Below are positions 8,269-20,386 of a stretch of DNA of 64,000 bases, one piece after another. Made by a program: the position numbers and the translations under genes. Every line of letters begins with the position of its first letter. Positions within the stretch are counted from its first letter, which is position 1. The stretch lies in the NCBI RefSeq assembly GCF_041434935.1, contig NZ_CP107964.1, forward strand, positions 3,720,001 to 3,784,000. Reading direction: 5' to 3'. Source of the stretch: Kitasatospora sp. NBC_00374 (GTDB taxonomy: Bacteria > Actinomycetota > Actinomycetes > Streptomycetales > Streptomycetaceae). Below the pieces are notes generated by a model, which saw nothing but the letters and a program-made list of their open reading frames with translations, was not told the DNA's origin and did no database searches.

Positions 8269-9171
8269 ATGACCACACTGGATGTGCTGCTCCCGTACTA
8301 CGGCGACGTCGCGCTGATGAAGGCGGCGGTCCGCAGCGTGCTCGCGCAGACCGACGAGGACTGGCGCCTGACCGTCGTGGACGACGGCAAGGAGCCCGGT
8401 GTCCCGGAGTGGTTCGCGGAGCTGGGCGACCCCCGCGTCCGGTACTTCCGCAACGAGCAGAACCTCGGCGTCACCGGCAACTACCGCAAGTGCCTGGGGC
8501 TCGCCGAGTACGAGCACATGGTCTTCATGGGCACCGACGACATCATGCTGCCCAACTACGTCGCCACGGTCCGGGCCTGCCTGGCCGACCACCCCGGCAC
8601 CGCGATCGTCCAGCCCGGCGTCGAGGTGATCGACAGCACCGGCAAGCCCAGCACCACCCTGGCGGACGAGGCCAAGCGGCGGCTGTACGCGCCCCGGCTG
8701 CGCGGCCGGACGGTGATGGGCGGCGAGGAGCTGGCGACCAGCCTGCTCAAGGGCAACTGGCTGTACTTCCCCTCGCTGTGCTGGCGCACCGAGGCCGTCC
8801 GCGCCATGGGCTTCCGCGACGACGTGGAGATCATCCAGGACCTGGCCCTGGTGATCGACCTGCTGCAGGCCGGCGAGCAGGTCGTGATCGACGACACCCG
8901 CTGCTTCCAGTACCGCCGGCACAACGTCAGCGTCTCCGCCACCTCGGCCTTCTCCGGCGCCCGGTTCGCCGAGGCCCGCCGCTACTTCCTGGACGTGGCG
9001 GACCGGCTGGACCAGCAGGGCTGGCACCGGGCGGCGAAGGCCTCCCGGCTGCATCTCGCGGCCCGGATCCACGCCCTCACCCTGGTGCCCGGCGCGCTCC
9101 GCGCGAAGCAGTGGACCGGGGCCAAGGCCCTGGTCCGCAACGCCACCTCCACCGCCGCCCAGCCCCGCTGA
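8269..9171 (+). CDS. GT2-family glycosyltransferase
   Basis: A soluble 300-residue GT-A glycosyltransferase: MTTLDVLLPYYGD at the start, VVDDG (Asp38-Asp39) for the nucleotide and a GTDD metal motif (Asp90-Asp91). The acceptor half includes CWRTEAVRAMGF and the D-L-A-L type motif of family 2 enzymes. I chose the ATG at 8269 because similarity begins there. No good ribosome binding site precedes it, and the in-frame GTG at 8257 is an alternative. A TATGAT hexamer at 8206-8211 may be its -10 element. It is followed by an SDR gene after 28 bases and probably adds a sugar to the glycan of this island; donor and acceptor are unknown. Confidence 0.85.
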   Translation: MTTLDVLLPYYGDVALMKAAVRSVLAQTDEDWRLTVVDDGKEPGVPEWFAELGDPRVRYFRNEQNLGVTGNYRKCLGLAEYEHMVFMGTDDIMLPNYVATVRACLADHPGTAIVQPGVEVIDSTGKPSTTLADEAKRRLYAPRLRGRTVMGGEELATSLLKGNWLYFPSLCWRTEAVRAMGFRDDVEIIQDLALVIDLLQAGEQVVIDDTRCFQYRRHNVSVSATSAFSGARFAEARRYFLDVADRLDQQGWHRAAKASRLHLAARIHALTLVPGALRAKQWTGAKALVRNATSTAAQPR

Positions 9172-9199
9172 GCCCTCCCGTTCTAGGAGCAACCCCGCA

Positions 9200-10159
9200 A
9201 TGTCCGCACCTCACGCGGCACCGGCCCGCGTCGCCGTCCTGGGTGGTACCGGCTTCATCGGACGGGTGCTCGCCGACCGCCTGGTGGAGCAGGGCCACGA
9301 GGTCCTCTCGCTGGCCCGCAAGGAACCCGCCGTCCCCGTCCCGGGCCGGTTCGCCCGGGTGGACCTGAGCTCGACGGCCCCGGCCGAGCTCGCCGCGCTG
9401 CTGGACCGCGAGCGGATCGACGCCGTGGTCAACGCGGCCGGCGGCATGTGGGGCCTGAACGACGAGCAGATGTACGAGGCCAACGTCGTGCTGGTGGACC
9501 GGCTGGTCGAGGCCGTCGCCGCGATGACCGCCCCGGCCCGGCTGGTCCACCTCGGCACCGTGCACGAGTACGGCATGGCGCCGATCGGCGTGAGCCAGCG
9601 CGAGGACGACGCGCCGGCCCCAGTCATGGAGTACGGCAAGCTCAAGCTCGCCGCCACCGAGTCCGTGGTCCGCGCGGTCGCCGCCGGCCGGGTCGACGGT
9701 GTGGTGCTGCGGCTCGGCAACGTGGTCGGCGCCGGGCAGCCCGGGCACAGCCTGCTCGGTGTGATGGCCGCCAAGCTGGACGCGGCCCGGCTGGCGGGCG
9801 AGAGCGCCCAGCTGTCGCTCGCCCCGCTCACCGCGCAGCGCGACTTCGTCGACCTCACCGACACCGTGGACGCCGTGCTGGCCGCGGTCGCCACGCCGAC
9901 CGCCGCCGCCGTGATCAACGTCGGCACCGGCTCGGCCAGCGCGGCCCGGCTGCTGGTCGAGCTGCTGATCGAGGAGAGCGGCGTACCCGCCGAGATCACC
10001 GAGGTACCGGCGCCCGAGGGCACCGGCCCGGAGACCGACTGGCAGCAGCTCGACATCGCGCTGGCCGCCGAGCAGCTCGGCTGGGCCCCCCGCCGTACGC
10101 TGCGACAGGCGGTTGCGGCACTCTGGCAGGCACAGGTCGGCTCGGCGGTCGCGCAGTAG
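9200..10159 (+). CDS. NAD-dependent epimerase/dehydratase (extended SDR), possible 4-ketoreductase
   Basis: A 319-residue extended SDR with the NAD(P)-binding GGTGFIG (15-21) and the catalytic YGKLK (Tyr145, Lys149). Thr120 in HLGTVHEYG stands in the usual Ser/Thr place. It follows the GT2 gene by 28 bases with AGGAGC-type spacing before the ATG. Because RfbB, RfbA and RfbC are nearby but no RfbD is, this protein may reduce the 4-keto group of the dTDP-6-deoxysugar, giving rhamnose, 6-deoxytalose or a related sugar. That is inference: the fold also includes epimerases and dehydratases. A near-perfect hairpin follows the stop. Confidence 0.78.
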   Translation: MSAPHAAPARVAVLGGTGFIGRVLADRLVEQGHEVLSLARKEPAVPVPGRFARVDLSSTAPAELAALLDRERIDAVVNAAGGMWGLNDEQMYEANVVLVDRLVEAVAAMTAPARLVHLGTVHEYGMAPIGVSQREDDAPAPVMEYGKLKLAATESVVRAVAAGRVDGVVLRLGNVVGAGQPGHSLLGVMAAKLDAARLAGESAQLSLAPLTAQRDFVDLTDTVDAVLAAVATPTAAAVINVGTGSASAARLLVELLIEESGVPAEITEVPAPEGTGPETDWQQLDIALAAEQLGWAPRRTLRQAVAALWQAQVGSAVAQ

Positions 10160-10166
10160 CACCGCA

Positions 10167-10200
10167 CGGCGGGCGGCCCCACCTCCGGGGCGGCCCGCCG
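10167..10200 (+). terminator. Hairpin after the SDR gene
   Basis: A 14-bp inverted repeat with a single mismatch and a 6-base loop (CGGCGGGC... / ...GCCCGCCG), eight bases after the SDR stop and about 60 bases before the acyltransferase start. It may terminate, or attenuate readthrough into, the next gene. Confidence 0.55.
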
Positions 10201-10263
10201 CCCCGGCCTCCATCGAAGCGTCATCCGGCCGTCGGCCCGTCCCGACCGAGACTTGAGGAATCC

Positions 10264-11541
10264 ATGAGACCGACCGGTCTGCTCCACTCCCGAGGCACGC
10301 TGGCAGAGCTCTTCTCGGGCCGTGCGAACAGCTTCGGGCTGCTGCGGCTGCTGCTGGCCACCTCCGTGGTGGTCTCACACGTGTACCCCCTGGGGTACGG
10401 CCACCTCGACCCGCTCTGGCTGCGCAGCGGCCAGCAGACCGATCTCGGCAAGATGGCCGTCGTGGGCTTCTTCGTGCTGTCCGGGTTCATGATCACCGGC
10501 AGCGGGCGCCGGACCACCATCGGCCGCTTCGGCTGGCACCGCGCGCTGCGCATCATGCCCGGGCTGTGGGGCTCACTGCTGATCTCGGTGCTCGTGATCA
10601 TGCCGCTGCTCTACCACTGGCAGCACGGCACGACGGCCGGTTTCTGGGACCACCCCAACGGCCCGCGCGCCTACCTGGTCGGGACCTGGAACACCTCGCT
10701 GAGCGGTGGCTGGGACGTCTCCGGGACGATCGCGGAGGGCGTCAAGCGCGGGACCAACTTCGACCAGAGCGTCAACGGCGCCCTGTGGTCCCTGAAGTAC
10801 GAGCTGCTCTGCTACGTCGTGGTCGGCCTGCTCGCGGCCGGCGGCGTGCTGCTGCGCGCCCGCCGGTTCGTCCCGCTGGCCGTGGCGGCGCTGTGGATCC
10901 TGATCCTCAACGACTGGATCAACGCGACCGGTTGGCGCGGCATCCCCGGCGACATGAACACCTACGTGGACTTCCCGTTCCTCGGGGGCATGTCCACGCA
11001 CTTCCTGATCCACCTGGGCTTCGCGTTCCTGCTCGGCGCCACCGTGCAGCTGTACCGGGAGCGCATCCCGGTCCACGACGGCCTCGCCCTCGTCGCGCTG
11101 CTCACCCTCGCGGTGACCATGCGCTGGGGCGGCCTGTTCGTGATCGGCTACCCGGCCTTCGCGTACCTGCTGTTCTGGCTGGCCATCAGGCTGCCCCGGC
11201 CGTTCCAGGCGATCGGGCGCAAGCGCGACTTCTCCTACGGCATCTACATCTACGGTTTCACCGTGGAGCAGGCGCTGGCGATGCTCGGCTTCGTGAAGTA
11301 CGGCAAGCTCGGCTTCCTCGCCTGCGCCCTGGCCTGCACCGTGGTGCTGGCCGCCTTCTCCTGGTACGCCATCGAGGCCCCGGCGATGCGTCTGAAGGAC
11401 TGGACGCCGGGCCCGATCACCCGGTTCAAGGCCCGCCGCGGCGGTTCCGGCGGCGGCGGGGGTTCGGCGGCCGAGCAGAGCGCCACGGCCGGCGCCGACC
11501 CCCGGCAGTCGGGGTCCGCGGCCACCCGCGTCAGAGCCTGA
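10264..11541 (+). CDS. Acyltransferase 3 (OafA-like) membrane protein
   Basis: A 425-residue protein with about ten transmembrane helices. The N-terminal RANSFGLLRLLLATSVVVSH with its conserved His, the GFFVLSGFMITGS block, and the late RKRDFSYGIYIYGF motif are those of acyltransferase family 3, which transfers acetyl or other acyl groups to exported sugars. A Gly/Ser-rich polar tail of about 40 residues ends the protein. The start is the ATG at 10264, with AGGAATCC before it. By context it would decorate the island's glycan. It ends at a perfect 26-bp palindromic terminator facing the oppositely oriented next gene. Confidence 0.88.
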   Translation: MRPTGLLHSRGTLAELFSGRANSFGLLRLLLATSVVVSHVYPLGYGHLDPLWLRSGQQTDLGKMAVVGFFVLSGFMITGSGRRTTIGRFGWHRALRIMPGLWGSLLISVLVIMPLLYHWQHGTTAGFWDHPNGPRAYLVGTWNTSLSGGWDVSGTIAEGVKRGTNFDQSVNGALWSLKYELLCYVVVGLLAAGGVLLRARRFVPLAVAALWILILNDWINATGWRGIPGDMNTYVDFPFLGGMSTHFLIHLGFAFLLGATVQLYRERIPVHDGLALVALLTLAVTMRWGGLFVIGYPAFAYLLFWLAIRLPRPFQAIGRKRDFSYGIYIYGFTVEQALAMLGFVKYGKLGFLACALACTVVLAAFSWYAIEAPAMRLKDWTPGPITRFKARRGGSGGGGGSAAEQSATAGADPRQSGSAATRVRA

Positions 11542-11562
11542 CGGCGGGGAGTACACCGAGAA

Positions 11563-11614
11563 CGGGGAAGGGCCGTGGGTCCGGGCAGCTGCCCGGACCC
11601 ACGGCCCTTCCCCG
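11563..11614. terminator. Bidirectional terminator, 26-bp perfect palindrome
   Basis: Arms of 26 bases are perfectly complementary around a CAGCTG centre. It lies between two convergent genes that end at 11541 (plus) and 11620 (minus), so it can stop transcription from both sides. It is the longest perfect inverted repeat I found in the window. Confidence 0.85.
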
Positions 11615-11619
11615 TGGTC

Positions 11620-13647
11620 TCAGCCCGCGAGCGGAGCGTCCAGGATGGTGATCTGCTTGCCGGTGGCCCGGGGCAGCTCCCGGCGCAGGCGCTCGGCGAT
11701 CGTCGGGTCGCCGACCAGCAGGGTCACCTTCGGGCCGGGGATCCGGCCGATGACCCGGGTCAGCGGGGCGAACGAGCTCCGGTACTGCTCCTCGCCGACC
11801 TGGTCGCCGCCGAGCCAGACGACCAGCAGCTCGTCGTAGGCCGCGGCGACGCCGCTGTCACCCATCAGCGTGGTGGCGAAGAAGCTCACCCGCCAGTTCA
11901 TGTAGCCGTTGCTGGAGTACAGCGCGATCACCGGCACGTTCGGATCCACCCGCTTGAGGTCGCGATGGATCATCGTCCGGGCCGGGGGGCCCAGATCGCC
12001 GGGCTTGATCTTGCTCCAGAGCACCAGCTCACTGTGCTGGAAGCTGGTCGGCGCCCGGTCCACCGACGGCACGCCCCACTGGAAACCGCCGAACAGGCTC
12101 AGCGCCGTGGCCGACACGGCCACCGCGGCCACGCCCTCGGTCCACCACGGTCGGCTGAGTGCCCTCGCCCACGGGCGGAACGGCCGCAGCAGAGCGCCGG
12201 CCGCGCCGAGTCCGATCAGGCTGATCACCAGAACGCCGATCGCGAGCTTCTCAAAGTAATACGACAGCGCGTCGATGGTGCTCAGCTGCCACACCCCGAA
12301 CGCGGCCGTGACCAGCGTCGCGCTTCCGATCGTGAGGAGCAGGGTCCGGGAGACCCCCGACCTCTGGTTGCCGGGGAGCAGGCACACCACGACCACCAGC
12401 AGCACCAGGCCGACCAGCAGCGAGCGGTCGAACGAGAGGTACATCCCCGGTGCCTGGGTCTGCGCCGCGACGTCGAACTTGGCGGTCAGCGACAGCACGC
12501 TCGGCACCAGCGCGATCGCGGCGCCAGCGGCCTGCACGGCGTACAGCCGCCAGCGGTGGCGGCGCTGGCGCTTGCGGTAGACGATCGCCGCGACCACCAG
12601 CGCCATGGCCGGGAACGCGGCCAGGATGTTGTACGCGTAGCCGACCGTGATCAGAGCGGCCGCCGACACCAGGGCGTAGCTGCCCCAGCCCATCGCGGGA
12701 CGGACGATCAGCGCGATGGAGACGGTCATGAAGACCAGGCCGATGATCTGCGAGTCGAAGCCGACCCGGACCATGCCGGCCAGCGGGCTGGCGATGACGA
12801 CGGCGGCGACCACGGTGCAGACCGCGGCGGTGCGCCAGCCGGTCAGCCGCGGTCCGCCGACCCAGCGGGCGGCCCACACGATCAGGGCGCACAGCGCCGC
12901 GAAGGCGACGAGCACGTAGGTGTAGTAGCGGGTGTAGGCGCCCACCGGGTCGCCCAGGTCCGCGGTCGAGCGGACGAAGGTGTCGAACCAGGCCAGCAGG
13001 AAGTGCGAGCCCTGCGGGTACACGGCCTCGGTCGGCGTCTTCACCAGGAGCTTGCCCGCCTCCTGGTCCATGAACGGGAACGCGCCGAGCTTGTGCACCG
13101 CGTCGAAGATCGAGAAGTGGATGAAGCGGTCCTCGACCGAGAGGATGTAGGGCAGCTGCTCGGTGGTGGAGCGCCCGGCCACCGGCCGGTGGATGTAGTG
13201 CCAGACCACTGCGCCGGTACCGAGGATCACCAGGTCCGAGGAGCGGAGCCGCAGCGGCAGTCGTGGCGTCCGGCCGGTCACCCAGGCCGAGACCGACACC
13301 GCGGACAGGATGAGGCCGGCGGTCGGGACCGGTATCAGGGCCCAGGATCCGACGGACAGCACCAGGCCGAGTCCGAGCACCGCGCCGCAGAGGACCAGCG
13401 TCGCGACGACGAGGCGGTCCAGGAGGCCCCCGCCCACCCGCAGCACCGACGCGATGGCCAGGACGAACACCGGGATCAGGACGATGTCCAGCTTCAGGGC
13501 GTCGAGCGCGGCCGGAAGAATCCAGGAGGCCGCCAGGGCTCCCGCCAGCATCCCCCACCGGCGCCCTCGCTTCGGCGAATCCTCCGCCGGCCTGATCAGC
13601 GGGGGGGCACTTGGACGTGCCGCCGTCCCCGGTAGCTGGGCCGTCAT
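11620..13647 (-). CDS. Large GT-C-like membrane protein of unknown function
   Basis: A 675-residue protein with about 13 transmembrane helices and a C-terminal soluble part of about 140 residues. An acidic VEDRFIHF (Glu172-Asp173) stands in the first long outer loop, followed by YPQGSH (210-215), a layout like GT-C glycosyltransferases that use lipid-phosphate sugars. I do not recognise a named family. The start ATG at 13647 has a GGTGGGA stretch before it. It is convergent with the acyltransferase gene and lies downstream of tuf, from which a terminator separates it. A glycan-polymerising or glycan-transferring role is inferred from architecture and neighbours. Confidence 0.7.
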   Translation of the reverse strand: MTAQLPGTAARPSAPPLIRPAEDSPKRGRRWGMLAGALAASWILPAALDALKLDIVLIPVFVLAIASVLRVGGGLLDRLVVATLVLCGAVLGLGLVLSVGSWALIPVPTAGLILSAVSVSAWVTGRTPRLPLRLRSSDLVILGTGAVVWHYIHRPVAGRSTTEQLPYILSVEDRFIHFSIFDAVHKLGAFPFMDQEAGKLLVKTPTEAVYPQGSHFLLAWFDTFVRSTADLGDPVGAYTRYYTYVLVAFAALCALIVWAARWVGGPRLTGWRTAAVCTVVAAVVIASPLAGMVRVGFDSQIIGLVFMTVSIALIVRPAMGWGSYALVSAAALITVGYAYNILAAFPAMALVVAAIVYRKRQRRHRWRLYAVQAAGAAIALVPSVLSLTAKFDVAAQTQAPGMYLSFDRSLLVGLVLLVVVVCLLPGNQRSGVSRTLLLTIGSATLVTAAFGVWQLSTIDALSYYFEKLAIGVLVISLIGLGAAGALLRPFRPWARALSRPWWTEGVAAVAVSATALSLFGGFQWGVPSVDRAPTSFQHSELVLWSKIKPGDLGPPARTMIHRDLKRVDPNVPVIALYSSNGYMNWRVSFFATTLMGDSGVAAAYDELLVVWLGGDQVGEEQYRSSFAPLTRVIGRIPGPKVTLLVGDPTIAERLRRELPRATGKQITILDAPLAG

Positions 13648-13847
13648 ATTCCCACCGTCTCCTCAACATACCGACACTCGGAGGAGAGAACCCCCCGTGC
13701 AATGATCACATCCGGCGCTACCGCCCCGCCCCGGACAAAGAGGGGACCAAGAAACACCCTCGCTGTCGCCGGTCATGGTAGTCCAGCACCCCTGGCCGCC
13801 GTGTCGGCAGGGGTCCTCGGTGGACCGCCCGCGAACGGCCGTGAAAG

Positions 13848-13889
13848 CCGAGGGCCCCGCAGCGCCATACGGCACTGCGAGGCCCTCGG
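13848..13889 (-). terminator. tuf terminator
   Basis: Stem CCGAGGGCC/GGCCCTCGG continued by CGCAG/CTGCG with single-base bulges, located 35 bases after the tuf stop. It separates the str operon from the glycan island. Confidence 0.8.
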
Positions 13890-13924
13890 ATCACCTGTTC
13901 GTCACAGGCAGGTCAGAGCATCAA

Positions 13925-15118
<1,194 letters not shown>

Positions 15119-15235
15119 TGCAGTCCTCCTGAGGACAGTTCTGTACGCCGTACGACGTCAGTTGGTCTTTGATCGGGTTGGGTACGGGGCGCTGGGTTGC
15201 GCCCCATGCCGTCCCGCGGGTGGGGGCGGAGGGCC

Positions 15236-15282
15236 CCGGGGGGATCTGGGTAGATCCCCCCGGTTCACCTCCTAATAGCCTA
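15236..15282 (-). promoter_or_regulatory. fusA-tuf intergenic hairpin with an orphan Shine-Dalgarno sequence
   Basis: A perfect 12-bp stem with a GGGT loop lies at 15236-15263 and includes ATCT/AGAT next to six G-C pairs. Just before it in the transcript stands AGGAGGTGA (15273-15265), a complete anti-16S match, but no start codon follows at a usable distance. A TAGGCT hexamer at 15282-15277, identical to the rpsL promoter -10, precedes both. The hairpin could be a partial fusA terminator or part of the tuf leader. Confidence 0.45.
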
Positions 15283-15349
15283 AGGGGTCCCGAAACGTCC
15301 CGATTGCGGGAGGCTCCGGCCCGGGCAGGGAACCGGCGTGAGCCGGTCC

Positions 15350-17455
<2,106 letters not shown>

Positions 17456-17494
17456 GGTGGCTCGTTCTCTCTCTGTCTAGTGACGGGGTTGGGA

Positions 17495-17965
17495 CTACCA
17501 GCGGTAGTGCGCGAAGGCCTTGTTGGACTCGGCCATCTTGTGGGTGTCCTCGCGACGCTTCACGGAAGCGCCCAGGCCGTTGCTGGCGTCGAGGATCTCG
17601 TTGAGCAGACGCTCGGTCATGGTCTTCTCGCGACGGGCGCGGGAGTAACCGACCAGCCAGCGCAGTGCCAGGGTGTTGGCGCGGCCCGGACGGACCTCGA
17701 CCGGCACCTGGTAGGTGGCGCCACCAACACGGCGGGACTTGACCTCGAGGGTCGGCTTGACGTTCTCCAGCGCGCGCTTGAGCGCGATCACCGGGTCGGC
17801 GCCGGTCTTCTCACGGACGCCCTCGAGGGCGCCGTAGACGATCCGCTCGGCGGTGGAGCGCTTGCCGTGCAGCAGGATCTTGTTGACCAGCGAGGTCACC
17901 AGCGGGGAGCCGTAAACCGGGTCGATGATGACCGGGCGCTTCGGGGCGGGGCCCTTACGAGGCAT
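17495..17965 (-). CDS. rpsG: 30S ribosomal protein S7 (uS7)
   Basis: A 156-residue protein that matches S7 throughout: [20 protein letters not shown], then [19 protein letters not shown], and the C-terminal [14 protein letters not shown]7 nucleates assembly of the 30S head on 16S rRNA. The start lies two bases after the rpsL stop, so translation is probably coupled, as usual in the str operon. Confidence 0.98.
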   Translation of the reverse strand: MPRKGPAPKRPVIIDPVYGSPLVTSLVNKILLHGKRSTAERIVYGALEGVREKTGADPVIALKRALENVKPTLEVKSRRVGGATYQVPVEVRPGRANTLALRWLVGYSRARREKTMTERLLNEILDASNGLGASVKRREDTHKMAESNKAFAHYRW

Positions 17966-17967
17966 TC

Positions 17968-18339
17968 TTACTTCTCCTTCTTGGCGCCGTAGCGGCTGCG
18001 AGCCTGCTTGCGGTTCTTGACACCCTGGGTGTCAAGCGAACCGCGGATGATCTTGTAGCGGACACCAGGAAGGTCCTTCACACGACCACCGCGCACCAGC
18101 ACGATGGAGTGCTCCTGCAGGTTGTGGCCCTCGCCCGGGATGTAAGCGGTGACCTCGATCCCGCTGGTGAGGCGCACACGGGCGACCTTGCGAAGCGCCG
18201 AGTTCGGCTTCTTCGGGGTGGTCGTGTACACACGCGTGCAGACCCCACGGCGCTGCGGGGAACCCTTCAGCGCGGGAGTCTTGTTCTTCTCGACCTTGTC
18301 CTGCCGGCCCTTTCGGACCAGCTGCTGGATCGTAGGCAC
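17968..18339 (-). CDS. rpsL: 30S ribosomal protein S12 (uS12)
   Basis: A 123-residue S12. The start is the GTG at 18339 (first residues [12 protein letters not shown]), preceded by GGAGAAAC; a longer reading upstream lacks similarity. The decoding-site residues that mutate to streptomycin resistance, Lys43 (in TPKKPNS) and Lys88 (in GGRVKDLPG), are both wild type. It is the first gene of the str operon, with a leader of about 220 bases from the promoter at 18570-18598. Confidence 0.98.
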   Translation of the reverse strand: MPTIQQLVRKGRQDKVEKNKTPALKGSPQRRGVCTRVYTTTPKKPNSALRKVARVRLTSGIEVTAYIPGEGHNLQEHSIVLVRGGRVKDLPGVRYKIIRGSLDTQGVKNRKQARSRYGAKKEK

Positions 18340-18569
18340 CGTTTCTCCGTTTTCTGTGTGCCAAGGCTGGGTGTAACTAACCTGCGGTGTTCCCTCCACT
18401 CACCGACCCACGCGGTCGGGTGTGTTGGGCCTCTTCGGGGGAAGAATCGCGGAATCCCATGAGCTGATGTGCAGCGACGGCGCGGGCGAAGCGGGATGAA
18501 CCACTCCGCTGCAGCAGCCGGTGTGCTGGCACGCACAAGGACCCGGGGACACCCCAGGCACAAGGTCAG
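18340..18569 (-). other. rpsL leader, no gene
   Basis: This untranslated stretch lies between the inferred str-operon start site (about 18563) and rpsL. It contains the hairpin element shared with the rpsJ leader. No coding region is supported on either strand. Confidence 0.6.
18403..18427 (-). promoter_or_regulatory. Hairpin element in rpsL leader, shared with rpsJ leader
   Basis: The stem CCGACC/GGTCGG with a 5-base loop (18403-18419) and its flank match 680-704 at 23 of 25 positions. It sits about 65-90 bases before the rpsL start and roughly 140-160 bases into the inferred transcript. Confidence 0.5.
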
Positions 18570-18598
18570 AGCCTACCTAGCGCATCGGCGAGGGTCAA
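18570..18598 (-). promoter_or_regulatory. str operon promoter
   Basis: On the minus strand TTGACC (18598-18593) and TAGGCT (18575-18570) are separated by exactly 17 bases, a good match to the streptomycete housekeeping sigma consensus. The inferred start site is about 18563. Confidence 0.7.
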
Positions 18599-18729
18599 AA
18601 CAAATGCGTCACCGCAGGTGGGAGCCTTCAGCGGGGCGACCGAGGACGCCTTTGCCAGGCCTACCACAGAACGGTGCGGGCCGCACGCCGAGCCACGCCG
18701 GACGGGCCCGCCGAAACGGCCCCCGGGCC

Positions 18730-19371
18730 TCAGACCGACAGCAGCGCGAGCAGGAAGATGAGCGCCCAGCCACCCGTGCAGAGCCAGCCGATCACCAGGC
18801 CGGCCGTCGCCATGCCGTCGCCCTCCTCGCCGGAGGTGCGCAGCTGGTTCTTCGCGATGTGACCGGTGACCACCGCCGGGATGCCGCTCAGGCCGGCCGT
18901 GACCAGGCAGGCGAGCCCGAGCACCAGCGAGGCGACCGCCAGCCCGTTGGTCCGCCTGGGCATCATCACGGGCGGCGGCAGGAAGGTCTGCGGCACCAGC
19001 TGGACGACCGGTGCGGCCACGAACGGCCCCGGCATCGGCCCGGCGGGCAGATCCGCCACCAGATGGCTGAGCTGCCCGTACGTCTGCGCCTGGTGCACCG
19101 CGTCGAAGCGCTGCGAGTACTCCTCGGCGGAGAGCCGGCCCTCCGCGTAGGCGGCCTTGAGGACGTCGACCGTGCGCTCGCGGTCCGCGTGCGAGGCCCG
19201 CATCGCGGCCTGCATCGACGCCTGCACCGACGCCTGCGACGGCGCGGGGCTCGCGACCGGCTGGTAGGGCGCCGGATACTGCGGCGGCCCGTACCCGGGC
19301 GCGGGCAGCGGCTGCCCGTAGGACTGGGGCCGGCCCTGCTTCGGCTGCTGCCCCCACGGCTGTCCGGTCAT
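18730..19371 (-). CDS. DUF1707 / DUF4190 membrane protein
   Basis: A 213-residue protein in three parts. First comes a Pro/Gln/Tyr-rich, low-complexity N-terminus of about 60 residues. Then comes a DUF1707 (SHOCT-like) segment, [24 protein letters not shown] with the [21 protein letters not shown] stretch. Last come two transmembrane helices separated by a [23 protein letters not shown] loop, the DUF4190 pattern. I start at the ATG at 19371 because GGGAGG stands eight bases before it; the GTG nine bases upstream would overlap that site. It is transcribed toward the str promoter but lies outside that operon. The role of the family is unknown; DUF1707 is widespread in actinomycete membrane proteins. 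Confidence 0.82.
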   Translation of the reverse strand: MTGQPWGQQPKQGRPQSYGQPLPAPGYGPPQYPAPYQPVASPAPSQASVQASMQAAMRASHADRERTVDVLKAAYAEGRLSAEEYSQRFDAVHQAQTYGQLSHLVADLPAGPMPGPFVAAPVVQLVPQTFLPPPVMMPRRTNGLAVASLVLGLACLVTAGLSGIPAVVTGHIAKNQLRTSGEEGDGMATAGLVIGWLCTGGWALIFLLALLSV

Positions 19372-19606
19372 ACCGGCCACCTCCCGAAGCCCGGGCGCGT
19401 CGTGACGCCCCTCCCGTCGCGCGGCAATCGCGCTCCCTCAGGATGCAGGACGAACGGGTGGCCCAACTAGTTCGCCGCGCAATCGGCCATTCGGGTCCGG
19501 TCGGTGCCGGATGCCGGGGGACTGCCGCCCGCTGACGCTCGGTGAGAGGCTGAGGCCACCGGATCCGCCCGTCCCGCACGGGCCCAGCGCAGGAGGAGAC
19601 CCCACC

Positions 19607-20386
19607 ATGCAGGCGTCCGCCCCGCCACCCGCCGCCGTCGTCCTCCACGACCTGTGGAAGCGGTTCGGCCCGCAGACCGCGGTGGCCGGTCTCACCCTCG
19701 ACCTGCCGGCCGGCTCCTTCGTCGGCCTGGTCGGACCGAACGGGGCCGGCAAGACGACCACCCTGTCGATGGCCACCGGGCTGCTGCGGCCCGACCGGGG
19801 CAGCGTGCTCATCCACGGCGTGGACGTCTGGCAGGACCCGGTGGCGGCGAAGGCGCGGATCGGGATCCTGCCCGAGGGGCTGCGGATGTTCGAACGGCTG
19901 AGCGGCCGTGAACTGCTGCAGTACAACGGGCGGCTGCGCGGCCTGCCCGGCGCCGAGGTGGACCGCCGGGCCGAGGAACTGCTGGCCGTCCTCGACCTGC
20001 TGGAGGCCGGCGACAAGCTGGTCGCCGACTACTCCACCGGCATGCGCAAGAAGATCGGACTGGCCGCCGCCCTGCTGCACAACCCGGACGTGCTCTTCCT
20101 CGACGAGCCCTTCGAGGGCGTCGACCCGGTCTCCGCGCAGACCATCCGCGGCGTGCTCGGCCGGTACGCGGCCTCCGGCTCCACCGTGGTCTTCTCCAGC
20201 CATGTGATGGAGCTGGTCGAGCAGCTCTGCGACTGGGTGGCGGTGATCAGCGCCGGGCAGGTGATCGCCCAGGGGCCGCTGGACACCGTGCGCGGCGGAC
20301 GCTCGCTGCACGCCGCCTTCCTGGAACTGATCGGGGTCCGCGAGGACGACGGCCGCTCCCTCGACTGGCTCGGCGGTGCCCGGTGA
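19607..20386 (+). CDS. ABC transporter ATP-binding protein
   Basis: A 259-residue ABC ATPase. The Walker A is GPNGAGKT (43-50), the signature is in DYSTGMRKK, and Walker B is VLFLDEPFEG followed by the H-loop FSSHVMELVEQL. AGGAGGAG stands ten bases before the ATG. The subfamily looks like drug or Na+ exporters with one ATPase and one permease. Its stop overlaps the start of the permease gene by four bases (GTGA), so they form a pair. Substrate unknown. Confidence 0.93.
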   Translation: MQASAPPPAAVVLHDLWKRFGPQTAVAGLTLDLPAGSFVGLVGPNGAGKTTTLSMATGLLRPDRGSVLIHGVDVWQDPVAAKARIGILPEGLRMFERLSGRELLQYNGRLRGLPGAEVDRRAEELLAVLDLLEAGDKLVADYSTGMRKKIGLAAALLHNPDVLFLDEPFEGVDPVSAQTIRGVLGRYAASGSTVVFSSHVMELVEQLCDWVAVISAGQVIAQGPLDTVRGGRSLHAAFLELIGVREDDGRSLDWLGGAR

